DNA from: Helicobacter trogontum | GTDB lineage: Bacteria > Campylobacterota > Campylobacteria > Campylobacterales > Helicobacteraceae | Assembly (NCBI RefSeq): GCF_000765905.2 | Contig: NZ_JRPL02000009.1 | Coordinates: forward strand, 23,134-87,133 | Length of the DNA: 64,000 nucleotides | Direction: 5' to 3' | In this document: one piece after another, positions 36,728 through 47,172 of the stretch | Layout of the letters: every line of letters starts with the position of its first letter | Position numbering within the stretch: the stretch's first letter is position 1 | Program-made: the position numbers and the translations under genes | The notes under the pieces: model-generated | What the model saw: the letters and a program-made list of their open reading frames with translations, nothing else | Databases searched by the model: none | What the model was told of the DNA's origin: nothing

Positions 36728-37975
36728 TTATTCCCACCATATTTGATTATTATAGGTCATTCCAATAGGATATAGTTCTCCTATCTGTGGCATCACACAA
36801 GGGATATTTAAGTCATGTAGATTCTTGTGGAGAAACTTTATTACTTCGTTCCACTTGTGACTACCCGCAACAAATCTAGCCCAATGTATAGGTAAAACCA
36901 TTTTTGCATTCAAATCTTTTGCCTCTTGTAAAATCTCATGCGGAAAAGAGTGTGAAAAACGCCAAGCATGATTAAACTGCCCGCTCTCCAAACACGCTAA
37001 ATCAAAATTATGAAACATATCTCCAATGCGTTTAAAATGTGTGTAATAGCCACCATCACCACTTAAAAAAACCTTTTTATGTTGTGGTGTATCTGGTAAA
37101 AATTCAACTACAAAACTAGCCCACAATGTTTTGTTAAAGTCGCCAAGCCGTGCTGAATTATGTTGTGCTGGAGTTGCAGTTATTTTTAAGATTACATTCT
37201 GCTTGTTTATGGATGTTTGATGATTGCGAGTTGTAAGCGGTGTATTAGTTTCGACATCTTTAGAATCTTTGTCATTATTCAAGATACTAGATTGTAAATG
37301 TTTATAATTTTGTGTTCTAGATTCAGCATATATCAGATTGCTTTCTAAATGTCTTAACCTCTCATTAGTTTCTGAAAGGATAGACTCTTGCATATCACAG
37401 CTATCAAAGCTTACCCCTTGCCACCAATCAAGCTCAATAATTTTGCTTGCTTTAATCCCCCATTTACGCAAATATACACCAACCTGTAATGGACAGATAA
37501 AATATGTTGTCTGCGCATCAAGCGCAAGAACACTCGGTTTATCTAGGTGATCAAAATGTGCGTGCGTAATGATTACAAGTAATGAGCTTGGAAAGTCATT
37601 GCTTTTATAACATTTTGTTTGAGGAAAAGCACGATTGATGTATGCAAATGGTGAGGCATACATACTAAAGAGGGGATCAACTAAGATTGCTATGTCCTTG
37701 TATGTGAAGAATAATGAAGAATGTCCTAGCCATGCGATATGCGGTGTATCTTTAATAGCTTTAAAATCAGAATCTATAAATGGGATTTTGCATCTTGGTT
37801 TTGCATCTTTTGGGTAATTACAATAGTATTTTATAACTTCTTTTAATGGAATTTTGGGAGGTATTTTTGCCTCTTTATTTTCATTACAAAAGATTGTCTT
37901 GCCCTTATATTGCATCCTCTTTGCTCCACAATGCTCTTTACTCTGCAATGAAAATAAGTAAAATTGTAATGACAT
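36728..37975 (-). CDS. metallo-beta-lactamase-fold hydrolase, NAPE-PLD/UlaG-like
   Basis: A 415-residue metal hydrolase. Motifs in order: WLGHSSLFF (about 82), DPLF, THAHFDHLD (HxHxDH, residues about 137-145), PAQHNSAR, SGDGGYYTHFKRIG and LPIHWARF, the arrangement of the N-acyl-phosphatidylethanolamine phospholipase D group. A low-complexity stretch (about residues 200-255, rich in N, S, T, D) interrupts the domain before the histidine of PAQHNS. Substrate unknown; phospholipid-type substrates are suggested only by family. No signal peptide. GAGG lies before ATG. Confidence 0.82.
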   Translation of the reverse strand: MSLQFYLFSLQSKEHCGAKRMQYKGKTIFCNENKEAKIPPKIPLKEVIKYYCNYPKDAKPRCKIPFIDSDFKAIKDTPHIAWLGHSSLFFTYKDIAILVDPLFSMYASPFAYINRAFPQTKCYKSNDFPSSLLVIITHAHFDHLDKPSVLALDAQTTYFICPLQVGVYLRKWGIKASKIIELDWWQGVSFDSCDMQESILSETNERLRHLESNLIYAESRTQNYKHLQSSILNNDKDSKDVETNTPLTTRNHQTSINKQNVILKITATPAQHNSARLGDFNKTLWASFVVEFLPDTPQHKKVFLSGDGGYYTHFKRIGDMFHNFDLACLESGQFNHAWRFSHSFPHEILQEAKDLNAKMVLPIHWARFVAGSHKWNEVIKFLHKNLHDLNIPCVMPQIGELYPIGMTYNNQIWWE

Positions 37976-38256
37976 GTAGCCTCGTGTTATTATTATAGTT
38001 GTTTCTACAACATAAACCCAATTGCAAGATTCATAAATAATGCCGCCACAGCTATGAAACTCTAAAATAAGCAGTGGTTAATCCAACAAAATCTTGTGTT
38101 TTATTCTTTGTTGATTTGCCTGATGTTTAAATATGAACATCTATAAAGTTTAAATCTCGCATGCTGGTTTTTCTGCATAACTTGATACGATCAAATAAAA
38201 TCCACTCCCACTTGCATAGATAATGCAATCCGTTTAGATTCTAAGAATCTTATAAA

Positions 38257-38595
38257 CTATCCAAAGTGAGCTTCAAGCTTGCGTTTTGCAAGTAAATGAA
38301 AGTGTAAATGAGGGACTTCTTGGCCACCATCAGCACCAATATTGGTTACTAAACGATAACCACTTTCACGTACACCAAGCACATCTACAACACGCAAGAT
38401 AAACGCACTCATATCTCCCATAAGACCTGGTGTAACTCCATTGAAATCCTTTACCCATTTTTTTGGAATAATAAGTACATGTATTGGAGCTTTTGGGGCA
38501 ATGTCGTGAAATGCCATAAAATCATCGTCTTCTAGCACAATATTTGCAGGAAGTTCCCTATCAACTATTTTTTCAAAAATGCCTTTTTCTGCCAT
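38257..38595 (-). CDS. HIT (histidine triad) family protein
   Basis: Small nucleotide hydrolase/transferase of the HINT branch. The 112 residues contain IFEKIVDRELPANIVLEDDDFMAF and the triad HLHFHLLAKR (HxHxHxx). Start is ATG at 38595 with AAAGGAT upstream; a TTG five codons earlier overlaps the ribosome site. Divergent from pheS, same arrangement as the HIT-pheS-pheT cluster of H. pylori. Confidence 0.94.
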   Translation of the reverse strand: MAEKGIFEKIVDRELPANIVLEDDDFMAFHDIAPKAPIHVLIIPKKWVKDFNGVTPGLMGDMSAFILRVVDVLGVRESGYRLVTNIGADGGQEVPHLHFHLLAKRKLEAHFG

Positions 38596-38745
38596 GACAT
38601 ATCCTTTCAAGTTTTACTTCAAAGCATACCATTCTAGCAAAAAATATATGCTTTGTAACAAAAATCCACTTTCTTTTGATAAAATAAGTGTATTTGTAGT
38701 AATATCTATACAATGAAATATAACAAGAGGATAAAAGGGCTTTGC

Positions 38746-39759
38746 ATGTTGGAATTAAAACAATGTATCAAAGATACACTCGCAAAAATAGCACAAGCAG
38801 ATAGTAAGGAAAGTCTAGAATCTTTACGCATTGAAATGAGCGGAAAAAAGGGTTATATTACACAAGCATTCAGTAAACTAAGTATGCTTGGAGGTATAGA
38901 GAAAAAAGAAGTAGCAGCAGAATTAAATATGCTTAAACGAGAGTTTGAAAATATTTTTCATATCAAAAAAGAAGAGATTGATTTAAAAGATTTAGAGCAA
39001 AAACTAAAGAGTGAAAAAATTGATACAAGCTTGTTTAAAAAGAGTAATTTTGCAAGCAATGGACACCCAGTATATCAGATGCGTGATATTATTATTGATT
39101 ATTTTGTAGGATTAAACTTTTCTTTGCAAGATGGTCCTTTCATTGAGGATGATTTCCACAACTTTGAGGCTCTGAATTTGCCAAAATATCATCCTGCAAG
39201 AGACATGCAAGATACGTTCTATTTTAAAGATTCTATGCTTTTGCGGACACATACATCGCCAACACAAATACGCACAATGGAAACCAATAAGCCGCCTATT
39301 CGTATGATATGCACAGGTGCCACTTTTAGACGAGATTATGATATGACACATTCACCTATGTTTCACCAATGTGAAGGTTTGGTAGTGGAAAAAGGTGATC
39401 ACATAAGCTTTGCTCACTTGAGATACATTTTAGAGGACTTTGTGAAACATATCTTTGGCAGTGATGTAAAGGTGCGTTTTCGCTCATCATTTTTCCCTTT
39501 CACAGAGCCTAGCGCCGAGGTTGATGTGAGCTGTATGTTTTGTAAGGGAGAGGGTTGCAGGGTATGTTCACATACAGGCTTTTTAGAAATACTAGGTTGT
39601 GGTGTAGTAAATCATAATGTATTTCGTGCAGTAGGCTATGAGGATGTGAGTGGTTATGCCTTTGGTATGGGGATTGAGCGACTTGCCATGCTCAAATGGG
39701 GTATTAATGATTTACGCAGTTTTTATGAAACAGATTTGAGAATCTTGGAGCAGTTCTAA
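38746..39759 (+). CDS. pheS: phenylalanyl-tRNA synthetase alpha subunit
   Basis: Catalytic subunit of the (alpha-beta)2 enzyme. Motifs: coiled-coil N-terminus, motif 1 region [12 protein letters not shown], motif 2 [23 protein letters not shown], and motif 3 [14 protein letters not shown]; the cysteine cluster [12 protein letters not shown] is present. MLELKQC is preferred as the start (337 residues) because AAGGG lies 7 bases upstream; an ATG 33 bases earlier has no site. It overlaps pheT by one base (TAATG). Confidence 0.97.
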   Translation: MLELKQCIKDTLAKIAQADSKESLESLRIEMSGKKGYITQAFSKLSMLGGIEKKEVAAELNMLKREFENIFHIKKEEIDLKDLEQKLKSEKIDTSLFKKSNFASNGHPVYQMRDIIIDYFVGLNFSLQDGPFIEDDFHNFEALNLPKYHPARDMQDTFYFKDSMLLRTHTSPTQIRTMETNKPPIRMICTGATFRRDYDMTHSPMFHQCEGLVVEKGDHISFAHLRYILEDFVKHIFGSDVKVRFRSSFFPFTEPSAEVDVSCMFCKGEGCRVCSHTGFLEILGCGVVNHNVFRAVGYEDVSGYAFGMGIERLAMLKWGINDLRSFYETDLRILEQF

Positions 39760-42146
39760 TGATAGTTACAAGTGAGAGTTTGAGCCATTTTATTCAATTG
39801 GGTAGTGTTGATTGGAAAGAGCTTGTACGGGTTTTGAGTAGCATAGGTTTGGAAGTTGAGAGAGAATACGAGACCACAATTCCACAAAAGGTTGTCGTGG
39901 CGAAAGTGGTAAAAAGGACACAACATCCAAATGCCGATAAACTTAGTGTTTGTGAAGTAGATATTGGTAGCGAAGTGTTACAGATTGTGTGTGGAGCAAA
40001 AAATGTATATGCAGGGCAGTATGTAGCCCTTGCACTTATAGATTCTATCTTACCATTTGGTAAAGATGGTAGCACCACAATTACTAAAAGTGAGATAAGA
40101 GGAGTTGAGAGTTTTGGTATGCTGTGTTCAAGCACAGAGCTTGGACTACCAAAACTTAATGATGGAATCTTGGAGCTTGATTCAAGTATTGGTGAGCTTG
40201 TGCTCGGTAAAGAGCTTTATGCTTATCCAATCTTTCATCAAAGTGTGTTAGAGCTTGGTATTACACCAAATAGAGGTGATTGTCTATCTGTGCTAGGTGT
40301 AGCACGAGATATTGCAAGTGTATTTCATCTTATTCCCAAAAATATTATTGCCAATGAACCAAACATAGCACTTGGTGTTGGCAGATTCTTGCAAGTTGTG
40401 CCGCATGGCGATTTGCATTCTTCGTTGTTGTATAGGATTATTGAGATAAAAGAAGGTTATACCCCACTTGCTATCGCTTTAACACTTGGATTAAGTGGTA
40501 GATATAAGCAGTGTGCTATGAGTAACTTTGCTGAATATACAACATACATGACAGGTGTTTTATTTAATATATATCCTATGGATTCTAGTGATGTATCTAA
40601 CAATGGTAAAGAAGCAAAGCTTTTAGTAAAGGCAGATGAAAAAGGCTTAGAATCTGTCTATGCAGAGTTTCATGAAGATGAAAATGTAAAATATACTAAG
40701 CTAACAAGCATTGGTGCGACTTCCTATGAGATTGAAAAGCGTGATTATCCACGAACCTTTATATTAGAAGCAAGTTTTATAGATTCTGTATTAATTGCCA
40801 ATAAAACCTATGGTATGGATAAGGCAACCTTGACACAGGAAGTTTTACATCGTTCTACAAGAGGTAGTAATCCAGATTTAGAACTAGGTATGAATTTTAT
40901 TTGCAAAAGCTTAGAATCCCTTCATTCAAATCTTTATTCAGGTGTGCAAGAAATTGCAAGGACTTATGCACCAACAAATATACAAATGACTTTTAAATAC
41001 ATTTCAGATTGTATTGGAAATACAATAGAAAAAGAAGAGATAGCCCTTTTACTTAAACGATTGAATTTTAGAATCCAAGCAACTTGTGATGAAAATTTCT
41101 TTATCGCACAACCACCTGCATTTAGGAATGATATTAAAACTAAGCAAGATATTGTTGAAGAAGTGTTGCGTTTGTATGGTGTTGATAATGTAAGCTCAAA
41201 GAAGCATATCGTTGAGCAAATACCACAAACTACACAAGCCTATATTACACATCAAAAGACAAAGAAGCTACGCACAAAGGCACTAGCACATGGCTATATT
41301 GAATGTGTGCATTATGTCTTTGATGATTCTAAAAAGTTGGAGACATTAGGTTTTGAGCCATTGAATGAAGACAAAAGACTTTTAAATCCCATTACAAGTG
41401 AGCTTGACACACTTCGCCCATCACTTATTCCACACATATTAGAAAGTCTTTCAAAAAATAAACGCTATGGGTATGAGGGGATACGACTTTTTGAAATTGG
41501 ATATGTATATGACAAAGAAAGAAATGCAAAACAAAATCTTGCCTTTGCGATGAGTGATTGTTTTAAAACGCCAGGCTATCCAAATCCAAAGGGAATAGGA
41601 CTTGATTTTTTCAGTTTTGCACAGAATGTGAGTGAGATTATTGGTAATTTTGAATGTATTAATACTGCAAGTAAGTTTCAAAAATCAAATCTTATCCATC
41701 CGTATCAAAGTGCAAATATGCTGCAAAATGGTGTCATCATTGGTGTGATGTCAAAATTACATCCAAATATTGCAAAGATGTATGACTTAGAAAATGTGTA
41801 TTTTTGCGAGATCGATTTTACTCTACTGCTTTCACAACAGCAAGATGATAAACTTGCAAAAGAGTTTTCAAAATACCAAGCAAACAAAAGAGATTTAACA
41901 CTGCTGCTTGATAAAAATGTGAGCTTTAGTGCAATAAAATCAGAGATTGAAAAGGCATCATTGCAAGATATAAAAGAGATTTTGTCACTTGATATATATC
42001 ATGAAAGTGATGGCAATATAGCCTTAAGCATTCGCTTTGTTTTTCAATCCATGAATGAGACACTTACAGAATCTCAAATGCAAGAAAGTTTGCAAAAGAT
42101 TCTAGAAATTTTAGAGCAACGATTTTATGCAAAACTAAAACTCTAG
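39759..42146 (+). CDS. pheT: phenylalanyl-tRNA synthetase beta subunit
   Basis: Partner of PheS, 795 residues. Domains: tRNA-binding EMAP-like domain near the start (VVAKVVKRTQHPNADKLSVCEVDIG), B3/B4 editing domain, B5 region (NDIKTKQDIVEEVLRLYG) and the C-terminal anticodon-binding B8 domain (YQANKRDLTLLLDKNVSFSAIKSEI). The pheS stop and pheT start share one base, so translation is coupled. A full-length product; no damage seen. Confidence 0.97.
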   Translation: MIVTSESLSHFIQLGSVDWKELVRVLSSIGLEVEREYETTIPQKVVVAKVVKRTQHPNADKLSVCEVDIGSEVLQIVCGAKNVYAGQYVALALIDSILPFGKDGSTTITKSEIRGVESFGMLCSSTELGLPKLNDGILELDSSIGELVLGKELYAYPIFHQSVLELGITPNRGDCLSVLGVARDIASVFHLIPKNIIANEPNIALGVGRFLQVVPHGDLHSSLLYRIIEIKEGYTPLAIALTLGLSGRYKQCAMSNFAEYTTYMTGVLFNIYPMDSSDVSNNGKEAKLLVKADEKGLESVYAEFHEDENVKYTKLTSIGATSYEIEKRDYPRTFILEASFIDSVLIANKTYGMDKATLTQEVLHRSTRGSNPDLELGMNFICKSLESLHSNLYSGVQEIARTYAPTNIQMTFKYISDCIGNTIEKEEIALLLKRLNFRIQATCDENFFIAQPPAFRNDIKTKQDIVEEVLRLYGVDNVSSKKHIVEQIPQTTQAYITHQKTKKLRTKALAHGYIECVHYVFDDSKKLETLGFEPLNEDKRLLNPITSELDTLRPSLIPHILESLSKNKRYGYEGIRLFEIGYVYDKERNAKQNLAFAMSDCFKTPGYPNPKGIGLDFFSFAQNVSEIIGNFECINTASKFQKSNLIHPYQSANMLQNGVIIGVMSKLHPNIAKMYDLENVYFCEIDFTLLLSQQQDDKLAKEFSKYQANKRDLTLLLDKNVSFSAIKSEIEKASLQDIKEILSLDIYHESDGNIALSIRFVFQSMNETLTESQMQESLQKILEILEQRFYAKLKL

Positions 42147-42223
42147 GGATGAGATAACACACATTTTTGTGTTTGGACTATTTTTTGCTACATTGCATCA
42201 TACACAAGTAAAAGGGATATTAA

Positions 42224-42844
42224 ATGATACGTGCCAAATTTATTACTATGTTTGGACTAGGTTTGTTGTTTTGTGTGAGTTTGTATGCTAGTCAGAATCC
42301 ATTCGTGATTAATGCAAATCAAAGAGATTTTCAAGCACAACAAAATAATAAAGGCAAAAAGCACTTAACTACTGAAAGTGTGCAACTCCCAAGCAATGCT
42401 AGAGAGTTAAAGAGCGTTACATTGACATTTCAGAATCTTGATGGCACTCTTGAGAGTAAGCAATTAAAGATAGATAAAACCATTGATTGGCACTATCCTA
42501 TCAAAATCACACAGCAAGAAGCCATACGCAATATTGCTAAACGCTATTTTAGTCTCAATGATTTTGAGTTTTATGTGGAGGGTAAAACCTTGGTAATAAG
42601 TTCACCAAAACATAGAATCTTGCGCCACTTTTTACTTGTAAGTCCTACAACCATTGTAGTAGATTTTAGTCGAGATAATGGCATAGCTTATGATGGCAAT
42701 ATCGGCACGGGTGAGCAATATTATGCAAAAGTTGGAGTGAACGCAAAAAGTAACCTTTATCGCGTAAGTATAGAGCTTGATGGCATGTATCAATACACAT
42801 TAAAAAGCACTAAAAATAATGTGCATACAATTGAATTGAAATAG
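42224..42844 (+). CDS. AMIN-domain periplasmic protein
   Basis: A 206-residue exported protein: signal peptide MIRAKFITMFGLGLLFCVSLYA, a polar linker, then a C-terminal AMIN domain (about residues 130-206, IVVDFSRDNGI to YRVSIELDGMYQYTLKST). AMIN domains target proteins to septal peptidoglycan or secretin complexes. AAAGGGA precedes ATG. It follows pheT with a 77-base gap and may be cotranscribed. Confidence 0.75.
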   Translation: MIRAKFITMFGLGLLFCVSLYASQNPFVINANQRDFQAQQNNKGKKHLTTESVQLPSNARELKSVTLTFQNLDGTLESKQLKIDKTIDWHYPIKITQQEAIRNIAKRYFSLNDFEFYVEGKTLVISSPKHRILRHFLLVSPTTIVVDFSRDNGIAYDGNIGTGEQYYAKVGVNAKSNLYRVSIELDGMYQYTLKSTKNNVHTIELK

Positions 42845-42900
42845 ATTCTTGTAGCTTAAAACAGAGCGCTAAAGCTTTCAGCTATATTATCCCAGTGGTG

Positions 42901-42958
42901 AAATATGGGTTTTCCCATTTTATAAAAATTTTGTTTGCGTATAAACAAAGGGCAAACT

Positions 42959-42961
<3 letters not shown>
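42901..42961. terminator. possible shared terminator of the AMIN gene and tgt
   Basis: ATGGG-TTTT-CCCAT (42905-42918, flanked by A3/T3) is followed by a T/A-rich run, and GTTTGC/GCAAAC (about 42932-42955) is followed by TTTAATTT on the plus strand. The AMIN gene (plus) and tgt (minus) meet here tail to tail, so the first hairpin could serve both. Not a strong G+C stem. Confidence 0.4.
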
Positions 42962-44092
<1,131 letters not shown>

Positions 44093-44245
44093 TTAGTAAT
44101 TTTAAAATATGGTTTATTTTTCGTGAAATTAAAAGATAGGATTCTAATCAAAAAATGGGAATCTTTTAAGTAAAAGCTTAGCAAATCCTTGAAAATATAT
44201 ATGTTATGTTGTATAATTTTAACTTTACTGAAGTAAGGAGAACAC

Positions 44246-45187
44246 ATGCAAAACACAATGACAAGGCGAGAGTTTGTAAAGATTGCAGGTATAACTGGTG
44301 GTGCAATGTTGTTTGGATCAAGCCTACTAAATTACGCATTTGCAACACCTCGTATTGATATACAAGGTTTTTTTAGCACACAAAAATTATCCAATGGTGT
44401 AGAGATTCCACGTTATGGAATGAGTGCGTGTAAGCATATTTTGAATGCTGCAAAGGATGGAGCACAGGTTGTTTTAGAATCTTTAAAAGCTGGTTATAAA
44501 TATATTGAGGCACATGGTGCAGCAAGTGAGGCTGGAGATGCGTATGTGCTTAGCCAGCTTCCAAGACAAGATGTGTTTTTGTCATTGCAATTGCCAAAGG
44601 GAATTTCAACAGAAGATGAAGTGCTAGAGGCTTTTAATGATGGACTTGCAAAAATGAAGACAGATTACCTCGATTTGGTTCTTGTTGAAATTGCAGAGGC
44701 AAAAGGTAGGGCTTCATGGCTTGAGGTTACAATGGAAGTGTGGCATGCAGTTGAGAAACTATATAAAGAAAAAAGAGTACGTGCAATTGGCATTGCAAAC
44801 CTTAAAGCAGAGCAACTCGATGAGTTTTTTGAATTGTGTGAAATTAAACCTATGGTAAGTCAATTAGACATCAGTGTATTTACACTAGATCATGCCAATA
44901 AAGTTTTCATCGAGAAGCTACAAAATAGAAAGATTGTTGTAAGCACTGCAGTGGTGCTTGGAGACGCGGGTTATGCTCATAATCCTATCCTACAAAAAAT
45001 AGCACAAAAGCACAATAAGACAGGCGCACAAGTTGCTTTGCGTTGGAGTTTGCAAAGCGGATTTATTACGCTACCAAAAGCAGAGAATATAGAACAAGTA
45101 AGGGAGTTTGCTGACATCTTTGACTTTGCTCTTGATGCAAGGGATATGAAAGCTATATCTCATTTACATGAAAAACCTAAGAAATAA
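44246..45187 (+). CDS. Tat-exported aldo/keto reductase homologue lacking the catalytic tetrad
   Basis: A 313-residue protein with a twin-arginine signal (TRREFVK at residues 6-12, then a hydrophobic stretch ending YAFA) and an aldo/keto reductase barrel: AGYKYIE (strand 2), KTDYLDLVLVE (strand 4), VRAIGIANL (the GVSNF equivalent), SQLDIS and ALRWSLQSGFITLPKAENI. Aligned by eye to E. coli DkgA, all four catalytic residues are replaced: Asp by Glu88, Tyr by Ala93, Lys by Gln115, His by Glu148. It is therefore probably not a reductase; the barrel may bind a ligand or serve another role in the periplasm. GGAG lies 7 bases before ATG. Confidence 0.85.
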   Translation: MQNTMTRREFVKIAGITGGAMLFGSSLLNYAFATPRIDIQGFFSTQKLSNGVEIPRYGMSACKHILNAAKDGAQVVLESLKAGYKYIEAHGAASEAGDAYVLSQLPRQDVFLSLQLPKGISTEDEVLEAFNDGLAKMKTDYLDLVLVEIAEAKGRASWLEVTMEVWHAVEKLYKEKRVRAIGIANLKAEQLDEFFELCEIKPMVSQLDISVFTLDHANKVFIEKLQNRKIVVSTAVVLGDAGYAHNPILQKIAQKHNKTGAQVALRWSLQSGFITLPKAENIEQVREFADIFDFALDARDMKAISHLHEKPKK

Positions 45188-45265
45188 CTAGTTGTTATTG
45201 TATTGTGTAGAGGGGATATAAAGCTTCCTTTATATTTTTCAAATAGTGTTTCGTATTGATACAAA

Positions 45266-45604
45266 CTAGAATAAGAGGTCATCTTTTATGTGTTTTGGGC
45301 TTGTAGTTGGGGCACGTCTTTTGTCCTTGATCTAGGAGCTCAATGTTTGGGTTGGTTTTAGGCAGAGTTTCTCTTTTTTTTTAAAGTTCGCGTAATCAAT
45401 AAGTGTCTTTATAGGTTTAGGCTTGTGTGTTTTGTTGCTTTGGGTGCACCTACAAGAGTGATACATTCTAGTCGTTGTAAAGTTCATCTTTGTATCCACA
45501 TGTATTAGATTGAAATCTTTGGTATTTTTATCACGCGTTATATGATAAGCAAAATATTTTGATTTGCCACATTGATTAATTATTGAGCAGAAATAATCTG
45601 ACTA
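45266..45604 (-). pseudogene. decayed gene with an A9 tract
   Basis: On the minus strand an 89-codon stretch is open from an in-frame TAG (45602-45604) to another TAG (45332-45334), then 21 further codons in the same frame to TAG at 45266. The text is protein-like (TKDFNLIHVDTKMNFTTTR, THKPKPIKTLIDYANFKKK). It contains nine A residues (T9 at 45374-45382). One extra A would switch the frame to another coding-like tail (ETLPKTNPNIELLDQG, ending PNYKPKTHKR) stopping at TGA 45279-45281. No start codon with a ribosome site is evident upstream. I read it as a decayed or phase-variable gene; family unrecognised. Confidence 0.45.
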
Positions 45605-45914
45605 GAATCTGGCTAACATTATTATCTTGTGTATTCCTCTCGGTCTATTTTAAACGTGAGAATAAAATCTTGAAGATATGATAATTATCCCTTAATTACA
45701 ATGAAACATTGGTGTAAGTATATAGAAGAGATATTTATCCATAACCTAAACCTAATATAGGGTTTCTTTAGAAAGATGATATGACTTTAATGTCTAATAA
45801 TATGTTTATGATTTAGTGTAGAATCGCTTTTATAAAACTTAAAATTTATAGTTCAAAGATGGTTATAAGTGGTAAAATAAATTTTAGATCGAGCGTATTA
45901 CTATGGAGTAGGTT
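45605..45914. other. intergenic region upstream of gmhB
   Basis: About 310 AT-rich bases. Apart from the gmhB ribosome site GGAGTAGGTT at its end I see no feature; the remnant above may extend into it with further stops. Confidence 0.4.
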
Positions 45915-46445
45915 ATGGCAAAAAATAAGGCAGCATTTTTTGATAGAGATGGCGTAATTAATGTGGATTTATCATATGTGTATAAGCAAGAAGATTTTAG
46001 ATTCTATGATGATTTTTTTGCTTGTGTTACACGTTTTAAAGAACAGGGTTATAAGCTTGTTGTGGTTACAAATCAATCAGGTATTGAAAGAGGTTATTAT
46101 ACAATAAAAGATTTTTTACTATTAAGTGCATATATGCAAGATTGTATGCAAACACGATTAGGTTTTACCTTTGATAGAATCTATTTTTGCCCACTACTCC
46201 ATGATTCAATAAGGCGTAAACCTGCAAGTGGAATGATTATCCAAGCTATGAATGATTTGGACTTAGACTTAGGCGAATCTTATCTTGTTGGTGATAGAAT
46301 GACTGATATTATGGCAGCCAAGAATGCAGGCATAATGAGGCGATATTTGCTCTGTAGAGATAAGCAACATGAAGAATTAATCAAATTAGATGAGATTGGC
46401 TATACACAGATACATACTCTCGATGGTTTTTCCCCAACTCACTAG
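45915..46445 (+). CDS. gmhB: D-glycero-D-manno-heptose 1,7-bisphosphate 7-phosphatase
   Basis: HAD-family phosphatase removing the C7 phosphate of heptose bisphosphate on the way to ADP-heptose for lipopolysaccharide inner core. The 176 residues include FFDRDGVIN (nucleophile Asp and acid Asp), VVTNQSGIERGYY (motif II) and LVGDRMTDIMAAKNAG (motif IV). The zinc loop of E. coli GmhB is shortened: FCPLLHDSIRRKPASGM keeps one Cys and one His but lacks the CxC pair, so zinc binding is not supported. The neighbouring heptose genes are elsewhere. Confidence 0.88.
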   Translation: MAKNKAAFFDRDGVINVDLSYVYKQEDFRFYDDFFACVTRFKEQGYKLVVVTNQSGIERGYYTIKDFLLLSAYMQDCMQTRLGFTFDRIYFCPLLHDSIRRKPASGMIIQAMNDLDLDLGESYLVGDRMTDIMAAKNAGIMRRYLLCRDKQHEELIKLDEIGYTQIHTLDGFSPTH

Positions 46446-47172
46446 TTGTAATTATGCGTGTAGGTTTCATCAACATATTTTGCTTTTATGAGCAATACGA
46501 TCGGGTTATATACAATACAAGGTAATACCAATATATCAATTACATGTAAAAATCAGATAGAAAGACAATAAGGCAGATTTTAAGCTATTATTAATGTAAT
46601 TCTAACTCTCTACAATATATTGTAAGTATTATTATCTTATATAAACTATCCTTTTTAAACTTACTTGATATTGCACTCTAATATTAAAGTGTTTTATATG
46701 CACAAAAGATTTCAATCTTTTTGTTGTTATTTTGCCGTGCTATTTTCAAAACATAATTCTTTCTATTAAGATTGATACGAGGATACGTAGCTTTATCTTT
46801 GAATTGTGCTATAATCCTAATCTTATGAGAGTATAATTTAAAATTCATTATATAGATTCTAAATTGAGTATAGCGTTTTTTGGGTATGATAAAGTTAGTT
46901 TTATTTTCTATCATAAGCTAGGATAGAATACAACCTTTTATTTTCCTTAGCATAACAATCCTAGCATATCTAAGTTTAAATAGTAATCTTTCTTGCAGTA
47001 TTCTATCTATCTTATCTTACAATAATACTAAGGTTGCATATTAAGTGCGTAAAAACAACTTGTCTTATTGCTTGACTTTTTCTTATTGCTTGGTTTATTA
47101 TTTTACTGATTTATTAATTTGACTTTAAATGGTGAAAAACCAAAATTTATAATGAGGTAGTAAGGGTGTATT
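46446..47172. other. intergenic region with one doubtful 76-codon frame
   Basis: About 725 AT-rich bases. The frame at 46684-46914 (minus) begins MIENKTNFII and is very basic and Asn/Ile-rich, but has no ribosome site and no family resemblance, so it is not called. TCTTATTGCTTG occurs twice in tandem near 47072-47095. No tRNA or strong hairpin seen. Confidence 0.4.

Noticed and set aside
46684..46914. 76-codon frame on the minus strand
   Set aside because: No ribosome site, very basic Asn/Ile/Lys composition as expected for random AT-rich sequence; kept only as a note in the intergenic entry.
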